Shown here: positions 1 to 8,453 of the stretch, in pieces
Position numbering within the stretch: the stretch's first letter is position 1
Layout: each line of letters starts with the position of its first letter
From: Qipengyuania pacifica
GTDB lineage: Bacteria > Pseudomonadota > Alphaproteobacteria > Sphingomonadales > Sphingomonadaceae
Assembly (NCBI RefSeq): GCF_019857205.1
Contig: NZ_JAHWXO010000001.1
Location: 310,001 to 374,000, forward strand
Length of the DNA stretch: 64,000 nt
Reading direction: 5' to 3'
Made by a program: the position numbers and the translations under genes
Notes under the pieces: generated by a model
Seen by the model: the letters and a program-made list of their open reading frames with translations, nothing else
Database searches by the model: none
Told to the model about the DNA's origin: nothing

Positions 1-1
1 A

Positions 2-250
2 CTGCCTCACCCGGAATGGGGTGAAGCTGTTGTAGCGGTTGTTCATCGCGCTGATTCCCATCCCGAGCTGAGCCACACTGAATTGATCGAGTTCTGCAGG
101 GACAAGCTCAACCGTCCCTCGGTTCCAAAGCACATTGTCTTCACACAAGAAGACTTTCCGCTGACGACAAACTTCAAAGTGCGAAAAAATGATGTTCGCA
201 ATCTGCTGATGTCGAGGCCGCAGGACATACCTTGGGATCTCGAAGGGTGA
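2..250 (+). CDS. AMP-forming acyl-CoA synthetase, C-terminal fragment (cut by window edge)
   Basis: The frame is open from the first bases and stops with TGA at 248-250, giving the last 82 residues of a protein that starts upstream of the window. The sequence reads like the mobile C-terminal domain of AMP-forming acyl-CoA or aryl-CoA ligases: HPEWGEAVVAVV near the start, then RPSVPKHIVF and FPLTTNFKVRK. The lysine in TNFKVRK sits where the catalytic lysine of the adenylation half-reaction is found. It lies 85 bases before the hydrolase and points the same way, so it may belong to the same catabolic unit. The substrate cannot be told from this part. Confidence 0.75.
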   Translation: MPHPEWGEAVVAVVHRADSHPELSHTELIEFCRDKLNRPSVPKHIVFTQEDFPLTTNFKVRKNDVRNLLMSRPQDIPWDLEG

Positions 251-335
251 AATAGATCGGCAATCCGAAGGTTGGTGTTGTTGCCTTCCTGAACGGCTTG
301 CACTGTCAGTAATAGAAAAGGATTGGCTTAAAATC

Positions 336-1187
336 ATGGTAGATGCGAACCAAGAAGCCGCGCGCGCAGAAGTTGGCCAATCATTAGACTTTGGAGGATC
401 CTCGACGAATTATCACGATGTCGGTGAAGGCCCGCCGGTTCTCCTTGTTCACGGTTCTGGCCCAGGGGTCACCGCCTGGGCAAACTGGCGTCTGAATATT
501 CCGGTCCTTGCCGAGAGTTTTCGCGTCATCGCGCCCGACATGTTTGGTTTTGGCTATTCTGACAGCAAAGGCCGAATTCAGGACAAGCAGGTCTGGGTCG
601 ATCAATTGGCCTCCCTTCTCGATGCGTTGGGTATCGACAAGATTTCGATGGTTGGAAATTCGTTCGGTGGGGGGGTCACACTCGCTTTCATGATTGCGCA
701 TCCTGATCGGGTCGATCGTGCAGTTCTCATGGGGCCAGCAGGTCTGAATTTCCCCATCACCCCGGCGCTGGACAAGGTCTGGGGATACGAGCCATCGATT
801 GAAGCGATGAGAGAGTCTCTCAAATATCTCGCCTGGGACCATTCTCGCCTGACGGACGATCTAATTCAATCACGTTACGAGGCCAGCATCCGTCCCGGCA
901 TGCTGGAACCCTATCGCGAAACCTTTGGTGGCGAAGATCGCCAGAGCAATGTCGCCATGCTTGCCAGTCGCGAAGAGGACATCGGCAATATCGAGCACGA
1001 GACGCTAATTCTTCATGGAATTGCCGATCAGGTAATACCGCTGGACTCAACCGTGCGTCTGGCCGGCCTGATGAAGCGAGCAGATCTTCATCTGTTCTCC
1101 GAATGTGGTCACTGGGTCCAGATTGAACGCCTGGCGAGCTTCAACCGGATGGTGACGGAATTCTTCAAACACGGCCTCAAGGCTTAA
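336..1187 (+). CDS. xylF/dmpD: 2-hydroxymuconate semialdehyde hydrolase (alpha/beta hydrolase)
   Basis: The protein has 283 residues, the usual length for C-C bond hydrolases of meta-cleavage pathways. It cuts ring-fission products such as 2-hydroxymuconate semialdehyde to 2-hydroxypenta-2,4-dienoate plus a carboxylic acid. The oxyanion loop is HGSGPGVTAWANWR (from residue 39). The nucleophile elbow is GNSFGGG with Ser109, and the triad is completed by Asp231 (HGIADQV) and His259 (ECGHW). The ATG at 336 follows an AAGGA box about 13 bases upstream. It is the first complete gene of the operon and lies 18 bases before catechol 2,3-dioxygenase. Its presence next to the oxalocrotonate branch lets ketone-type ring-fission products be handled too. 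Confidence 0.9.
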   Translation: MVDANQEAARAEVGQSLDFGGSSTNYHDVGEGPPVLLVHGSGPGVTAWANWRLNIPVLAESFRVIAPDMFGFGYSDSKGRIQDKQVWVDQLASLLDALGIDKISMVGNSFGGGVTLAFMIAHPDRVDRAVLMGPAGLNFPITPALDKVWGYEPSIEAMRESLKYLAWDHSRLTDDLIQSRYEASIRPGMLEPYRETFGGEDRQSNVAMLASREEDIGNIEHETLILHGIADQVIPLDSTVRLAGLMKRADLHLFSECGHWVQIERLASFNRMVTEFFKHGLKA

Positions 1188-1205
1188 TTAGAGAGGAGAT
1201 CGATC

Positions 1206-2129
1206 ATGGCAGTTACCGGAGTTATTCGTCCCGGATACGTACAGTTGAGGGTTCTGGATCTCGAGGAGGCGATTGAGCATTATCGCGATCGTATCGGCCT
1301 TAATCTCGTCTCACGCGAGGGCGACCGTGCGTTCTTCCAGGCTTTTGATGAATTCGACAGGCACAGCATCATCCTGCGCGAAGCCGACCATCCGGGCATG
1401 GACGTGATGGGTTTCAAGGTCGCTAAGGATACAGATCTCGATCATTTTGCCGAGCGTTTGCTCGATATGGGCGTTCATGTGGATGTGCTTCCGGAAGGTA
1501 AAGATCCTGGTGTTGGCCGCAAGATCCGGTTCAAACTTCCAACGCAACATGTTTTCGAACTCTATTCCGAGATGGAACTGTCGCAGACCGGCCCAGCAAT
1601 CAGCGACCCGGATGTCTGGGTGGTTGAACCGCGAGGCATGCGTGTGACCCGGTTCGATCACTGCGCACTCAACGGGGTAGATATCGCTGCTTCAGCCAAG
1701 ATCCTGGTCGATGCTCTCGATTTCTCGATCACTGAGGAACTGGTCGATGAGGCGAGCGGGGGACGCATGGCAATCTTCCTCAGCTGTAGCAACAAGGCGC
1801 ACGATGTCGCGTTCCTCGGCGCTCCGGAAGACGGCAAGATACATCATACGTCTTTTAACCTGGAATCGTGGCACGATGTGGGCCACGCTGCGGACATCAT
1901 CAGCCGCTACGATATTTCGCTAGATATCGGCCCGACGCGCCACGGCATCACCCGCGGTCAGACAATTTACTTCTTCGACCCGTCAGGCAATCGCAACGAA
2001 ACCTTCAGTGGCGGGTACTTCTATTATCCCGACAACCCTCGACGCACGTGGAAGGCCGAAAATGCCGGTAAAGCGGTCTTTTACTACGAAAAGGCACTCA
2101 ATGATCGCTTCATGACGGTCAATACCTGA
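1206..2129 (+). CDS. xylE/dmpB: Catechol 2,3-dioxygenase (type I extradiol)
   Basis: The enzyme is an Fe(II)-dependent extradiol dioxygenase that opens catechol next to the diol to give 2-hydroxymuconate semialdehyde. At 307 residues it has the two-domain vicinal-oxygen-chelate length of XylE. The Fe ligands are His152 (RFDHCAL), His214 (KIHHTSF) and Glu265 (GNRNETF). The second-sphere residues His199, His246 and Tyr255 also sit at the XylE positions. An AGAGAGGAG-type ribosome site lies just before the ATG. The oxygen-sensitive iron is probably kept reduced by the XylT-like ferredoxin at the end of the operon (7871-8158), whereas in TOL-type operons xylT is directly upstream of xylE. Confidence 0.95.
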   Translation: MAVTGVIRPGYVQLRVLDLEEAIEHYRDRIGLNLVSREGDRAFFQAFDEFDRHSIILREADHPGMDVMGFKVAKDTDLDHFAERLLDMGVHVDVLPEGKDPGVGRKIRFKLPTQHVFELYSEMELSQTGPAISDPDVWVVEPRGMRVTRFDHCALNGVDIAASAKILVDALDFSITEELVDEASGGRMAIFLSCSNKAHDVAFLGAPEDGKIHHTSFNLESWHDVGHAADIISRYDISLDIGPTRHGITRGQTIYFFDPSGNRNETFSGGYFYYPDNPRRTWKAENAGKAVFYYEKALNDRFMTVNT

Positions 2130-2131
2130 TC

Positions 2132-2563
2132 ATGGAGGGTGTTATTTCGATCCAGACGGTCAGTCATGAACTGGCACTCACGGCCGTAGCAGCGGCTGTT
2201 TCCAGGGGGGCAGACATGGACTGTCCGGTGGCTGCAGCCGTCGTCGGTGCGGGAGGAGATCTGCTCGCTTTTCTGCGTGCCAACGGTTCGCCTGCACCCT
2301 CAAACAAGATCGCCCAGGACAAGGCCTGCACCGCAGCCAGCTTTCGGGTTCCTACGCCGGACTTTTACGTGATGGTCTCGGGCAATCCAGCGCTGCGAGA
2401 CGGGATTGGAAGGCAGCCCGGGATTGCTATGTTTGCCGGTGGATTGCCGATCGAAATCAACGGAGAGTGTGTCGGCGCAATCGGGGTCTCGGGCGGATCA
2501 GAAGAACAGGATGTAGAATGCGCCAATGCTGGCCTCGCCGCGATTGACGCCCGACAGTTTTAA
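2132..2563 (+). CDS. DUF336 (GlcG/HbpS-like) protein
   Basis: This 143-residue protein starts two bases after the dioxygenase stop codon, so it is almost certainly co-translated with it. It has the layout of the DUF336 family (GlcG, HbpS, PduO C-terminal domain): a helix with alanine-rich repeats, the strand VAAAVVGAGGDLLAFLR, then a glycine-rich core with GIAMFAGGLPIEING and GAIGVSGGS. Family members bind haem or cobalamin or have no known activity. There is no signal peptide, so it should be cytoplasmic. It has no established step in the meta pathway. A helper role in metal or cofactor handling, or in processing an unstable intermediate, is inference from position only. Confidence 0.8.
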   Translation: MEGVISIQTVSHELALTAVAAAVSRGADMDCPVAAAVVGAGGDLLAFLRANGSPAPSNKIAQDKACTAASFRVPTPDFYVMVSGNPALRDGIGRQPGIAMFAGGLPIEINGECVGAIGVSGGSEEQDVECANAGLAAIDARQF

Positions 2564-2602
2564 CAATCAGTCCGAATTGCAATTCTAGGATATTCCGTAG
2601 CA

Positions 2603-4087
2603 ATGACATCCTATGCTTCCCCTGCAGTGACAGACACTGTTCTCAACTTTATCGACGGTACCTATCGCGAGGGAAGCGAGGGCAAGTCGTTCCCCAATTT
2701 TAATCCAGCCACTGGGGAGCAGATAGGTCTCGTTCAGGAGGCAAGCGCCGACGATGTCGCGGACGCGGTTGCCGCTGCGAGGAATGCGCTCAATGGGCGC
2801 TGGGGCAGCATGACTACTTCTGAGCGTGTCAAGCTGATCACCGCCGTGGCGGCAGAGATTGAGCGCCGATCCGACGATTTTCTGGCGGCGGAAGTGGCCG
2901 ATACTGGCAAACCTCGCGCTGTCGCCGCCCATATCGACATACCTCGCGGCGCAGCGAATTTCAGGATGTTCGCCGATGTAATTTCGACCATGCCCGGCGA
3001 GAGCTTCATCACAGACACGCCCGATGGAGGGCAGGCCAACAATTACACGGTTCGCAAGCCAAAAGGGGTAATTGCGGTAATCTGCCCCTGGAACTTCCCG
3101 CTATTGCTGATGACTTGGAAGGTCGGCCCGGCACTGGCTTGTGGTAATACCGTAGTCGTCAAACCTTCGGAAGAAACACCCCGGACGGCCGCTTTGCTTG
3201 GTGAGGTGATGAACGCAGTCGGAATGCCAGATGGCGTCTATAATGTCGTTCATGGCTTCGGGCCTGGCTCGGCGGGTGAGTTTCTTACGTCAAATAGCGA
3301 CGTCGACGCGATCACTTTCACCGGAGAGACCGGCACCGGCGAAGCTATTATGCAAAAGGCAGCAGTCGGCGTGCGGGACGTATCGTTCGAACTGGGAGGA
3401 AAAAACCCAGGGATTGTTTTCGCGGACGCTGATTTGAATAAGGCCGTAGAAGGGCTGTCGCGCGCGATTTTCATGAATACAGGACAAGTGTGTCTGGGGA
3501 CGGAGCGTGTCTATGTTGAACGTCCTGTCTACGAGGAGTTCGTCGCGCGAATGAAGGAGGCCGCGGAAGGATTCAAGCCAGGTGCGATCGACGATCCCGC
3601 TTACCTTGGTCCGCTGATAAGCGCTGAGCACCGCGATAAAGTTCTGGGTTACTATCGCCGCGCCGTTGAAGAAGGCGCGACCGTGGTGACCGGCGGTGGC
3701 ACTCCTGAGCTTTCCGGGCCAGAATGGGCAGGCTTTTTTGTTCAGCCCACCGTTTGGACCGGACTTTCACACGACAGCACAGTGATGCGCGAGGAGATCT
3801 TTGGTCCTTGCTGCGGGGTAATTCCCTTCGACGAGGAGGACGAAGTCATCGCGCTGGCGAATGATTCGCCCTACGGCCTATGTGCCTCAATCTGGACTGA
3901 GAACATGTCTCGCGGACACCGCGTCGCGGCAGCGATGGATGTCGGTGTCTCCTGGGTGAATTCCTGGTTCTTGCGGGATCTTCGCACGGCCTTTGGTGGC
4001 TCTGGCCATTCGGGAATTGGTCGCGAGGGTGGGGTGCACAGCCTCGAATTCTATACCGAACTTAACAACATTTGCGTGAAGCTGTAA
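2603..4087 (+). CDS. xylG/dmpC: 2-hydroxymuconic semialdehyde dehydrogenase
   Basis: An NAD-dependent aldehyde dehydrogenase of 494 residues. It oxidises 2-hydroxymuconate semialdehyde to 4-oxalocrotonate, the entry to the oxalocrotonate branch. The family landmarks are in order: CPWNFPLLLM (from 161), the general-base motif FELGGKNPG with Glu263, the nucleophile region NTGQVCLGT with Cys297, and EEIFGPCCG near the C-terminus. The start at 2603 has only a weak ribosome site (TAGGAT). The spacing to the hydratase gene is four bases. Position and length support HMS dehydrogenase over other aldehyde dehydrogenases. Confidence 0.92.
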   Translation: MTSYASPAVTDTVLNFIDGTYREGSEGKSFPNFNPATGEQIGLVQEASADDVADAVAAARNALNGRWGSMTTSERVKLITAVAAEIERRSDDFLAAEVADTGKPRAVAAHIDIPRGAANFRMFADVISTMPGESFITDTPDGGQANNYTVRKPKGVIAVICPWNFPLLLMTWKVGPALACGNTVVVKPSEETPRTAALLGEVMNAVGMPDGVYNVVHGFGPGSAGEFLTSNSDVDAITFTGETGTGEAIMQKAAVGVRDVSFELGGKNPGIVFADADLNKAVEGLSRAIFMNTGQVCLGTERVYVERPVYEEFVARMKEAAEGFKPGAIDDPAYLGPLISAEHRDKVLGYYRRAVEEGATVVTGGGTPELSGPEWAGFFVQPTVWTGLSHDSTVMREEIFGPCCGVIPFDEEDEVIALANDSPYGLCASIWTENMSRGHRVAAAMDVGVSWVNSWFLRDLRTAFGGSGHSGIGREGGVHSLEFYTELNNICVKL

Positions 4088-4091
4088 GATC

Positions 4092-4904
4092 ATGACTACC
4101 AACACGACTATTGACCCAGCCATCATTGATCGGGCCGCTTGTGCTTTGCGCGAGGCGGCTAAGAGCGGCAAGGAAATCGACCCTGTCAGGGATATGATCA
4201 GCGCAGGCGGTTTGGACGCGGCCTATGCTGTGCAAGAGAGCAATACCAGACATTATTTGGCCAAGGGGCGGCGTCTGGTTGGGCGCAAGATCGGCCTGAC
4301 GTCGCTGGCTGTCCAGAATCAGCTCGGGGTAGACCAGCCCGATTACGGCATGCTGTTCGCAGATATGGACGTGGCAGAAGGCATGCCTGTTTCACTCGAT
4401 CGGGTTATCCAGCCCAAGGTCGAGGCAGAAATCGCAATAGTCGTTGGCCGCGATCTTCCGCACCCTGACCTGACGACTGCTGAGCTGATCCGGGCAATCG
4501 AATACGTCGTGCCTGCGATCGAAATCGTCGATAGCCGGATTGCGAACTGGGACATCAAGATTTGGGATACGATTGCCGACAATGCTTCAAGCGGCCTGTT
4601 CGTCCTGGGCGCGGTACCGCGCAAGCTCGAAGGGATCGACCTGCGCAGCTGCGGCATGGTTATGGAATCAAAAGGCGAACCGATTTCGGTGGGTGCCGGA
4701 ATTGCGTGCCTGCATAGCCCGATTACCGCTTCCTTGTGGCTGGCCCAAGTGATGGCCAAGGCCGGGCGCCCTTTGATGGAAGGTGACATCATTCTGTCAG
4801 GAGCGCTTGGGCCGATGGCCGGGGTTTCGCCAGGCGATATCGTAGAAGCGCGGATCAACGGCCTTGGAATAGTCCGGGCAGTATTTGCTGCAGACGCAAA
4901 CTAA
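4092..4904 (+). CDS. xylJ/dmpE: 2-oxopent-4-enoate hydratase
   Basis: A member of the fumarylacetoacetase-fold hydratase/decarboxylase family, 270 residues. It adds water to 2-hydroxypenta-2,4-dienoate to form 4-hydroxy-2-oxovalerate. The Mg-binding region reads [11 protein letters not shown], followed by [20 protein letters not shown], which matches the MhpD/XylJ hydratase pattern. The second family member at 6896-7666 carries the decarboxylase pattern, so the operon has one of each, as in dmp and TOL. In those systems hydratase and decarboxylase form a physical complex. Confidence 0.88.
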   Translation: MTTNTTIDPAIIDRAACALREAAKSGKEIDPVRDMISAGGLDAAYAVQESNTRHYLAKGRRLVGRKIGLTSLAVQNQLGVDQPDYGMLFADMDVAEGMPVSLDRVIQPKVEAEIAIVVGRDLPHPDLTTAELIRAIEYVVPAIEIVDSRIANWDIKIWDTIADNASSGLFVLGAVPRKLEGIDLRSCGMVMESKGEPISVGAGIACLHSPITASLWLAQVMAKAGRPLMEGDIILSGALGPMAGVSPGDIVEARINGLGIVRAVFAADAN

Positions 4905-4927
4905 AACATGAAGTGGAGACTGGTCAC

Positions 4928-5866
4928 ATGACCAAAATGAAATGCGCGATTATCGGGTCTGGAAATATCGGAACTGATCTTATGATCAAGCTGCTCAAGG
5001 GTTCAGACACACTGGAATTGTCTGCGGTGGTAGGCATCGATGCGGCATCTGAAGGTCTGGCTATGGCACAAGAGCGAGGCGTTAAGACCACGCATGAGGG
5101 GATCGAGGGCCTGATGCGTATGCCGGAATATGCGGAAATCGGCATCGCCTTCGATGCTACTTCAGCCTATGCGCACAAGGCGCACGATGAAGCTTTCGCT
5201 CGCGAAGGAAAGCTAATGGTTGATCTTACGCCGGCGGCAATTGGACCAGCCACCATCCCTCCGGTCAACCCGGCAATCGACCCTTCAGTGCGAAACATCA
5301 ACATGGTGACCTGCGGCGGCCAAGCAACGATCCCGATCGTGGCGGCGGTATCCCAGGTCGCGACGGTGCACTATGCCGAAATTGTGGCGTCGGTTTCTTC
5401 GCGTTCTGCTGGGCCGGGAACTCGCGCAAATATTGACGAATTCACTCGCACAACCGCCAGAGCGATCGAAACGGTAGGTGGCGCGGGCAAAGGCAGAGCG
5501 GTGATCATACTCAATCCCGCCGAACCGCCGATGATTATGCGCGATACCATATTCACGCTGTCCGAGATGGTCGATGAGGGCAAGGTCCGCGATTCTGTTC
5601 ATGCGATGATTGCCAGGGTTCAGTCATATGTGCCGGGGTACCGACTCAAACAGGACGTCCAGTCTGAACGTTTCGGCTCGAACCGACCGCTCAAGATTCC
5701 GGGCTACGGTGAATTCGAAGGTCTCAAGACCAGCGTGTTTCTCGAAGTCGAGGGAGCAGGGGACTACCTCCCTAACTATTCGGGCAACCTCGACATCATG
5801 ACAGCGGCTGCAAAGGCCGCGGGAGAAAGTCTGGCCAAAACACACATGGAAAAGAGTGCAGCATGA
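4928..5866 (+). CDS. xylQ/dmpF: Acetaldehyde dehydrogenase (acylating)
   Basis: The enzyme converts acetaldehyde, NAD and CoA into acetyl-CoA, and works in a channelled complex with the aldolase that follows. The N-terminal Rossmann motif is [10 protein letters not shown] and the catalytic cysteine is Cys129 in [12 protein letters not shown]. The ATG at 4928 was chosen because a GTGGAGA box lies 9 bases upstream. An in-frame GTG at 4913 would be the box itself, and the 312-residue product from 4928 equals the DmpF length. Its stop overlaps the aldolase start (ATGA), the arrangement expected for a two-enzyme complex. Confidence 0.93.
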   Translation: MTKMKCAIIGSGNIGTDLMIKLLKGSDTLELSAVVGIDAASEGLAMAQERGVKTTHEGIEGLMRMPEYAEIGIAFDATSAYAHKAHDEAFAREGKLMVDLTPAAIGPATIPPVNPAIDPSVRNINMVTCGGQATIPIVAAVSQVATVHYAEIVASVSSRSAGPGTRANIDEFTRTTARAIETVGGAGKGRAVIILNPAEPPMIMRDTIFTLSEMVDEGKVRDSVHAMIARVQSYVPGYRLKQDVQSERFGSNRPLKIPGYGEFEGLKTSVFLEVEGAGDYLPNYSGNLDIMTAAAKAAGESLAKTHMEKSAA

Positions 5867-6894
5867 CGTTCAACCCCGAATCCGACCGCCTTTACATTCA
5901 AGATGTGACCTTGCGCGACGGGATGCACGCCATCCTTCACATGTATGGAACGGACAGCGTTCGGACGATTGCCAAAGCGCTGGATGATGCGGGAGTCGAT
6001 GCGATCGAGGTATCGCACGGCGATGGCCTGAACGGATCGACCTTCAATTATGGCTTCGGTGCACATACCGACTGGGACTGGATAGAGGCGGCAGCCGAGG
6101 TTATCCAAAACGCTGTCCTGACAACGCTTCTTGTTCCTGGTATCGGCACGGTCGAGGAACTCAAACAGGCCTATTCGATGGGGGTTCGCTCGGTGCGTGT
6201 TGCGACGCATTGTACCGAGGCTGACGTTTCCAAACAGCACATTGGTATTGCCCGCGATTTGGGCATGGATGTCTCTGGCTTCCTGATGATGAGCCATATG
6301 ATCGATGCAGAGGCATTGGCCCAACAAGCGCAACTGATGGAAAGTTATGGCGCGCAATGTGTCTATGTCACGGATAGTGGTGGCGCGCTTGATATGGATG
6401 GCGTTTCGGAGCGGCTTCAGGCTTATGAGCGGGTACTCAAGCCCGAAACCGAACGCGGTATTCACGCGCATCATAACCTGTCGCTCGGCGTGGCGAATTC
6501 GATCGTCGCGGCTCAGGCGGGGGCGGTGCGGATCGATGCGAGTCTTGCCGGAATGGGGGCGGGAGCAGGGAATGCGCCACTCGAAGTTTTCATCGCGGCC
6601 GCGAACCGCAAGGGTTGGAAGCATGGATGCGATGTAATGGCATTGATGGACGCTGCGGACGACCTGATCCGACCCCTGCAGGATCGACCGGTTCGAGTTG
6701 ATCGGGAAACGCTTAGCCTTGGCTATGCTGGTGTCTATTCCAGTTTTCTGCGCCACGCGGAGAAGGCCTCAGAGCAATATGGAATCGATACTCGTGAGAT
6801 CCTCGTCGAACTTGGCAACCGTCGCATGGTTGGTGGCCAGGAGGATATGATCACCGATGTTGCGCTTGATTTGATCAAGGCGAAGGCTAGCTGA
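5863..6894 (+). CDS. xylK/dmpG: 4-hydroxy-2-oxovalerate aldolase
   Basis: A 343-residue class II aldolase of the HMGL-like TIM-barrel family. It splits 4-hydroxy-2-oxovalerate into pyruvate and acetaldehyde. The N-terminal catalytic motif [13 protein letters not shown] (residues 14-26) carries the conserved Arg, Asp and His. The metal-binding pair is in [11 protein letters not shown]. The C-terminal part has the communication domain that docks to the dehydrogenase DmpF. The gene overlaps the dehydrogenase by four bases, which fits their channelled complex. Confidence 0.94.
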   Translation: MTFNPESDRLYIQDVTLRDGMHAILHMYGTDSVRTIAKALDDAGVDAIEVSHGDGLNGSTFNYGFGAHTDWDWIEAAAEVIQNAVLTTLLVPGIGTVEELKQAYSMGVRSVRVATHCTEADVSKQHIGIARDLGMDVSGFLMMSHMIDAEALAQQAQLMESYGAQCVYVTDSGGALDMDGVSERLQAYERVLKPETERGIHAHHNLSLGVANSIVAAQAGAVRIDASLAGMGAGAGNAPLEVFIAAANRKGWKHGCDVMALMDAADDLIRPLQDRPVRVDRETLSLGYAGVYSSFLRHAEKASEQYGIDTREILVELGNRRMVGGQEDMITDVALDLIKAKAS

Positions 6895-6895
6895 A

Positions 6896-7666
6896 ATGGA
6901 TAGGCTCTTACGCTACGCCGAAACGCTCGACACAGCTGCACGAGAGGCGAAGGCGACTGCACAGGTAAAGCCTCAAGACCACGCTTTCACCGTAGCCGAA
7001 GCATATCAGGTCCAGAAATTATCTGTAGATCGCCGTTTGTCGCGCGGAGAGAAACGCATTGGCGTAAAAATGGGGCTGACCAGTCGGGCCAAGATGCAGC
7101 AAGTCGGGGTTGAAGAGGTCGCCTGGGGGCGCTTGACCGATGCCATGCTTGTAGAGGAAGGCTCAGCACTGTCGCGCAAGCGCTTTGTCCATCCCCGCGT
7201 CGAACCGGAGATTGCCTTTCTGATGAAGGCACCTCTGGCCGGTGATGTGACGCCAGCAGCAGCAATGGCAGCGGTTGAAGCGATTGCTCCGGCAATGGAG
7301 ATTATCGACAGCCGGTACGAGAACTTCAAATTTACGTTGGAGGATGTGATCGCCGATAATACCTCTTCGTCGGGCCTGGTCATCGGCTCATGGGGCGATC
7401 CTCGAATCGATTTTTCGAACCTCGGCGTCATTCTCGAGATTGATGGCAAAGTGGTCGAAGTGGGTTCAAGCGCAGCGATCCTGGGGAATCCAGTACGTTC
7501 GTTAGTCGCGGCGGCGCGGCTGGTCGCTGAAGCAGGCGAACGAATTGAAGCCGGCGATCTGGTGATGGCCGGAGGAATTACCGCTGCGCCTAACCTGGCA
7601 CCAGGCCAGACTGTGCGAAGCACAGTGCAAAATCTTGGCGCGGTCATGTTCCAAGTGGAAGCGTGA
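6896..7666 (+). CDS. xylI/dmpH: 4-oxalocrotonate decarboxylase
   Basis: A 256-residue paralogue of the hydratase at 4092-4904. It decarboxylates 2-oxo-3-hexenedioate to 2-hydroxypenta-2,4-dienoate. The text IGVKMGLTSRAKMQQVGV and the acidic metal site HPRVEPEIAFLM are typical of the decarboxylase subgroup. The later EIIDSRYENFKFTLEDVIAD also matches XylI. The ATG lies one base after the aldolase stop, so translation is probably coupled. It should work in sequence with the tautomerase that follows. Confidence 0.9.
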   Translation: MDRLLRYAETLDTAAREAKATAQVKPQDHAFTVAEAYQVQKLSVDRRLSRGEKRIGVKMGLTSRAKMQQVGVEEVAWGRLTDAMLVEEGSALSRKRFVHPRVEPEIAFLMKAPLAGDVTPAAAMAAVEAIAPAMEIIDSRYENFKFTLEDVIADNTSSSGLVIGSWGDPRIDFSNLGVILEIDGKVVEVGSSAAILGNPVRSLVAAARLVAEAGERIEAGDLVMAGGITAAPNLAPGQTVRSTVQNLGAVMFQVEA

Positions 7667-7667
7667 T

Positions 7668-7874
7668 ATGCCGATAATTGAAGTCAATCTGCTCGAAGGA
7701 CGTCCGCCTGAAGCCAAGGAACGCTTGATAAAGGCCCTGACCGAAGCGGCCATCCAGTCGCTCGGCGCTCCGCGCGAATCAGTTCGCATCATTCTGCGGG
7801 AGATGCCGCCCGCGCATTTCGCAGTCGGTGGGCAGAGCGTGGCGGCCAAAGCGGCCGAAAATATGAAGAAATGA
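7668..7874 (+). CDS. xylH/dmpI: 4-oxalocrotonate tautomerase
   Basis: A 68-residue protein that becomes a 67-residue enzyme after removal of Met. The N-terminal proline thus exposed (PIIEVNLLEGR) is the catalytic base. Counting from that proline, Arg11, Arg39 and Phe50 all fall at the textbook 4-OT positions. The enzyme converts 2-hydroxymuconate to 2-oxo-3-hexenedioate for the decarboxylase encoded just upstream. A longer reading from 7635 would bury the catalytic proline, which decides the start at 7668. The stop overlaps the ferredoxin start. Confidence 0.95.
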   Translation: MPIIEVNLLEGRPPEAKERLIKALTEAAIQSLGAPRESVRIILREMPPAHFAVGGQSVAAKAAENMKK

Positions 7875-8158
7875 GCGCTAAGCTTTATCAAATAGAGATC
7901 GTCGGCGGCAGCCAGTTCGCGTGCTCCGAAGAGGAACGCGTACTGTTCGCAATGGAACGCAGAGGGTTATCCGATATCGGCGTGGGTTGCCGCGGAGGAG
8001 GATGTGGGTTCTGTCGCGTTCGGGTGGTCGAAGGCGAATACAAGACGGGCAAGATGAGTGTCTCGAAAATATCTCCCGAGGACCAGGCCAAAGGTTTTGT
8101 GCTAGCTTGCAGGCTCTATCCGTTGGAAGACCTGAAGCTCGAAGTCGAGCAGAATTGA
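7871..8158 (+). CDS. xylT: XylT-like plant-type [2Fe-2S] ferredoxin
   Basis: A 95-residue chloroplast-type ferredoxin with cluster ligands Cys40, Cys45 and Cys48 (GVGCRGGGCGFCRV) and Cys80 (VLACRLYP). XylT and NahT proteins re-reduce the iron of catechol 2,3-dioxygenase when it is oxidised by poor substrates. The gene starts inside the tautomerase stop (ATGA) and is the last one of the operon. This position, far from the dioxygenase gene, differs from TOL and dmp, where it precedes xylE directly. The downstream reductase at 8454 could supply its electrons, but reductases of that type more often pair with Rieske ferredoxins. Confidence 0.88.
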   Translation: MSAKLYQIEIVGGSQFACSEEERVLFAMERRGLSDIGVGCRGGGCGFCRVRVVEGEYKTGKMSVSKISPEDQAKGFVLACRLYPLEDLKLEVEQN

Positions 8159-8453
8159 AAACGTGTTGTTTCGGATGTGTATTCGGAGAGCGTCGGCAAC
8201 TGATGGATCAACCGATGCTGCAAGACTGCGGATAAATGCTCACTGACCGGGCTTTACGAAATCAGTTCGGATACGGGATCGCAGGCGGCAAGTGGATCCG
8301 GAGATGTTTTTCAGGAAACATGCTTGGATCCTCATTAGCCTTTTTCAGCTCTTGCACAGCGCTCATAAATACTGATGGCGACCGAGCAAAGTGGTCGTCG
8401 CACAAACACTTAAGAGGCAAGAGCAATCAATTTGCTCCAAGGAAGGATAGAAA
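8159..8453. other. Intergenic region with symmetrical inverted repeat
   Basis: No convincing gene is seen in these 295 bases; short frames lack ribosome sites and codon structure. The region separates the meta operon from the ferredoxin reductase. It carries a two-part inverted repeat at 8294-8331: GGATCC at both outer ends, ATGTTT/AAACAT as the inner arms, a symmetric four-base bulge, and a six-base loop. It could be an operator, an attenuator or an end-of-operon structure. An AAGGAAGGA ribosome site for the next gene lies at 8439-8447. Confidence 0.5.
8294..8331. repeat. Imperfect inverted repeat (nested arms)
   Basis: Outer arms GGATCC (8294-8299 and 8326-8331) and inner arms ATGTTT (8304-8309) with AAACAT (8316-8321) are separated by equal four-base bulges and a TTCAGG loop. 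No T-run follows, so an intrinsic terminator is unlikely. A dimeric repressor site or RNA structure between the operon and the reductase gene is possible. Confidence 0.45.
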
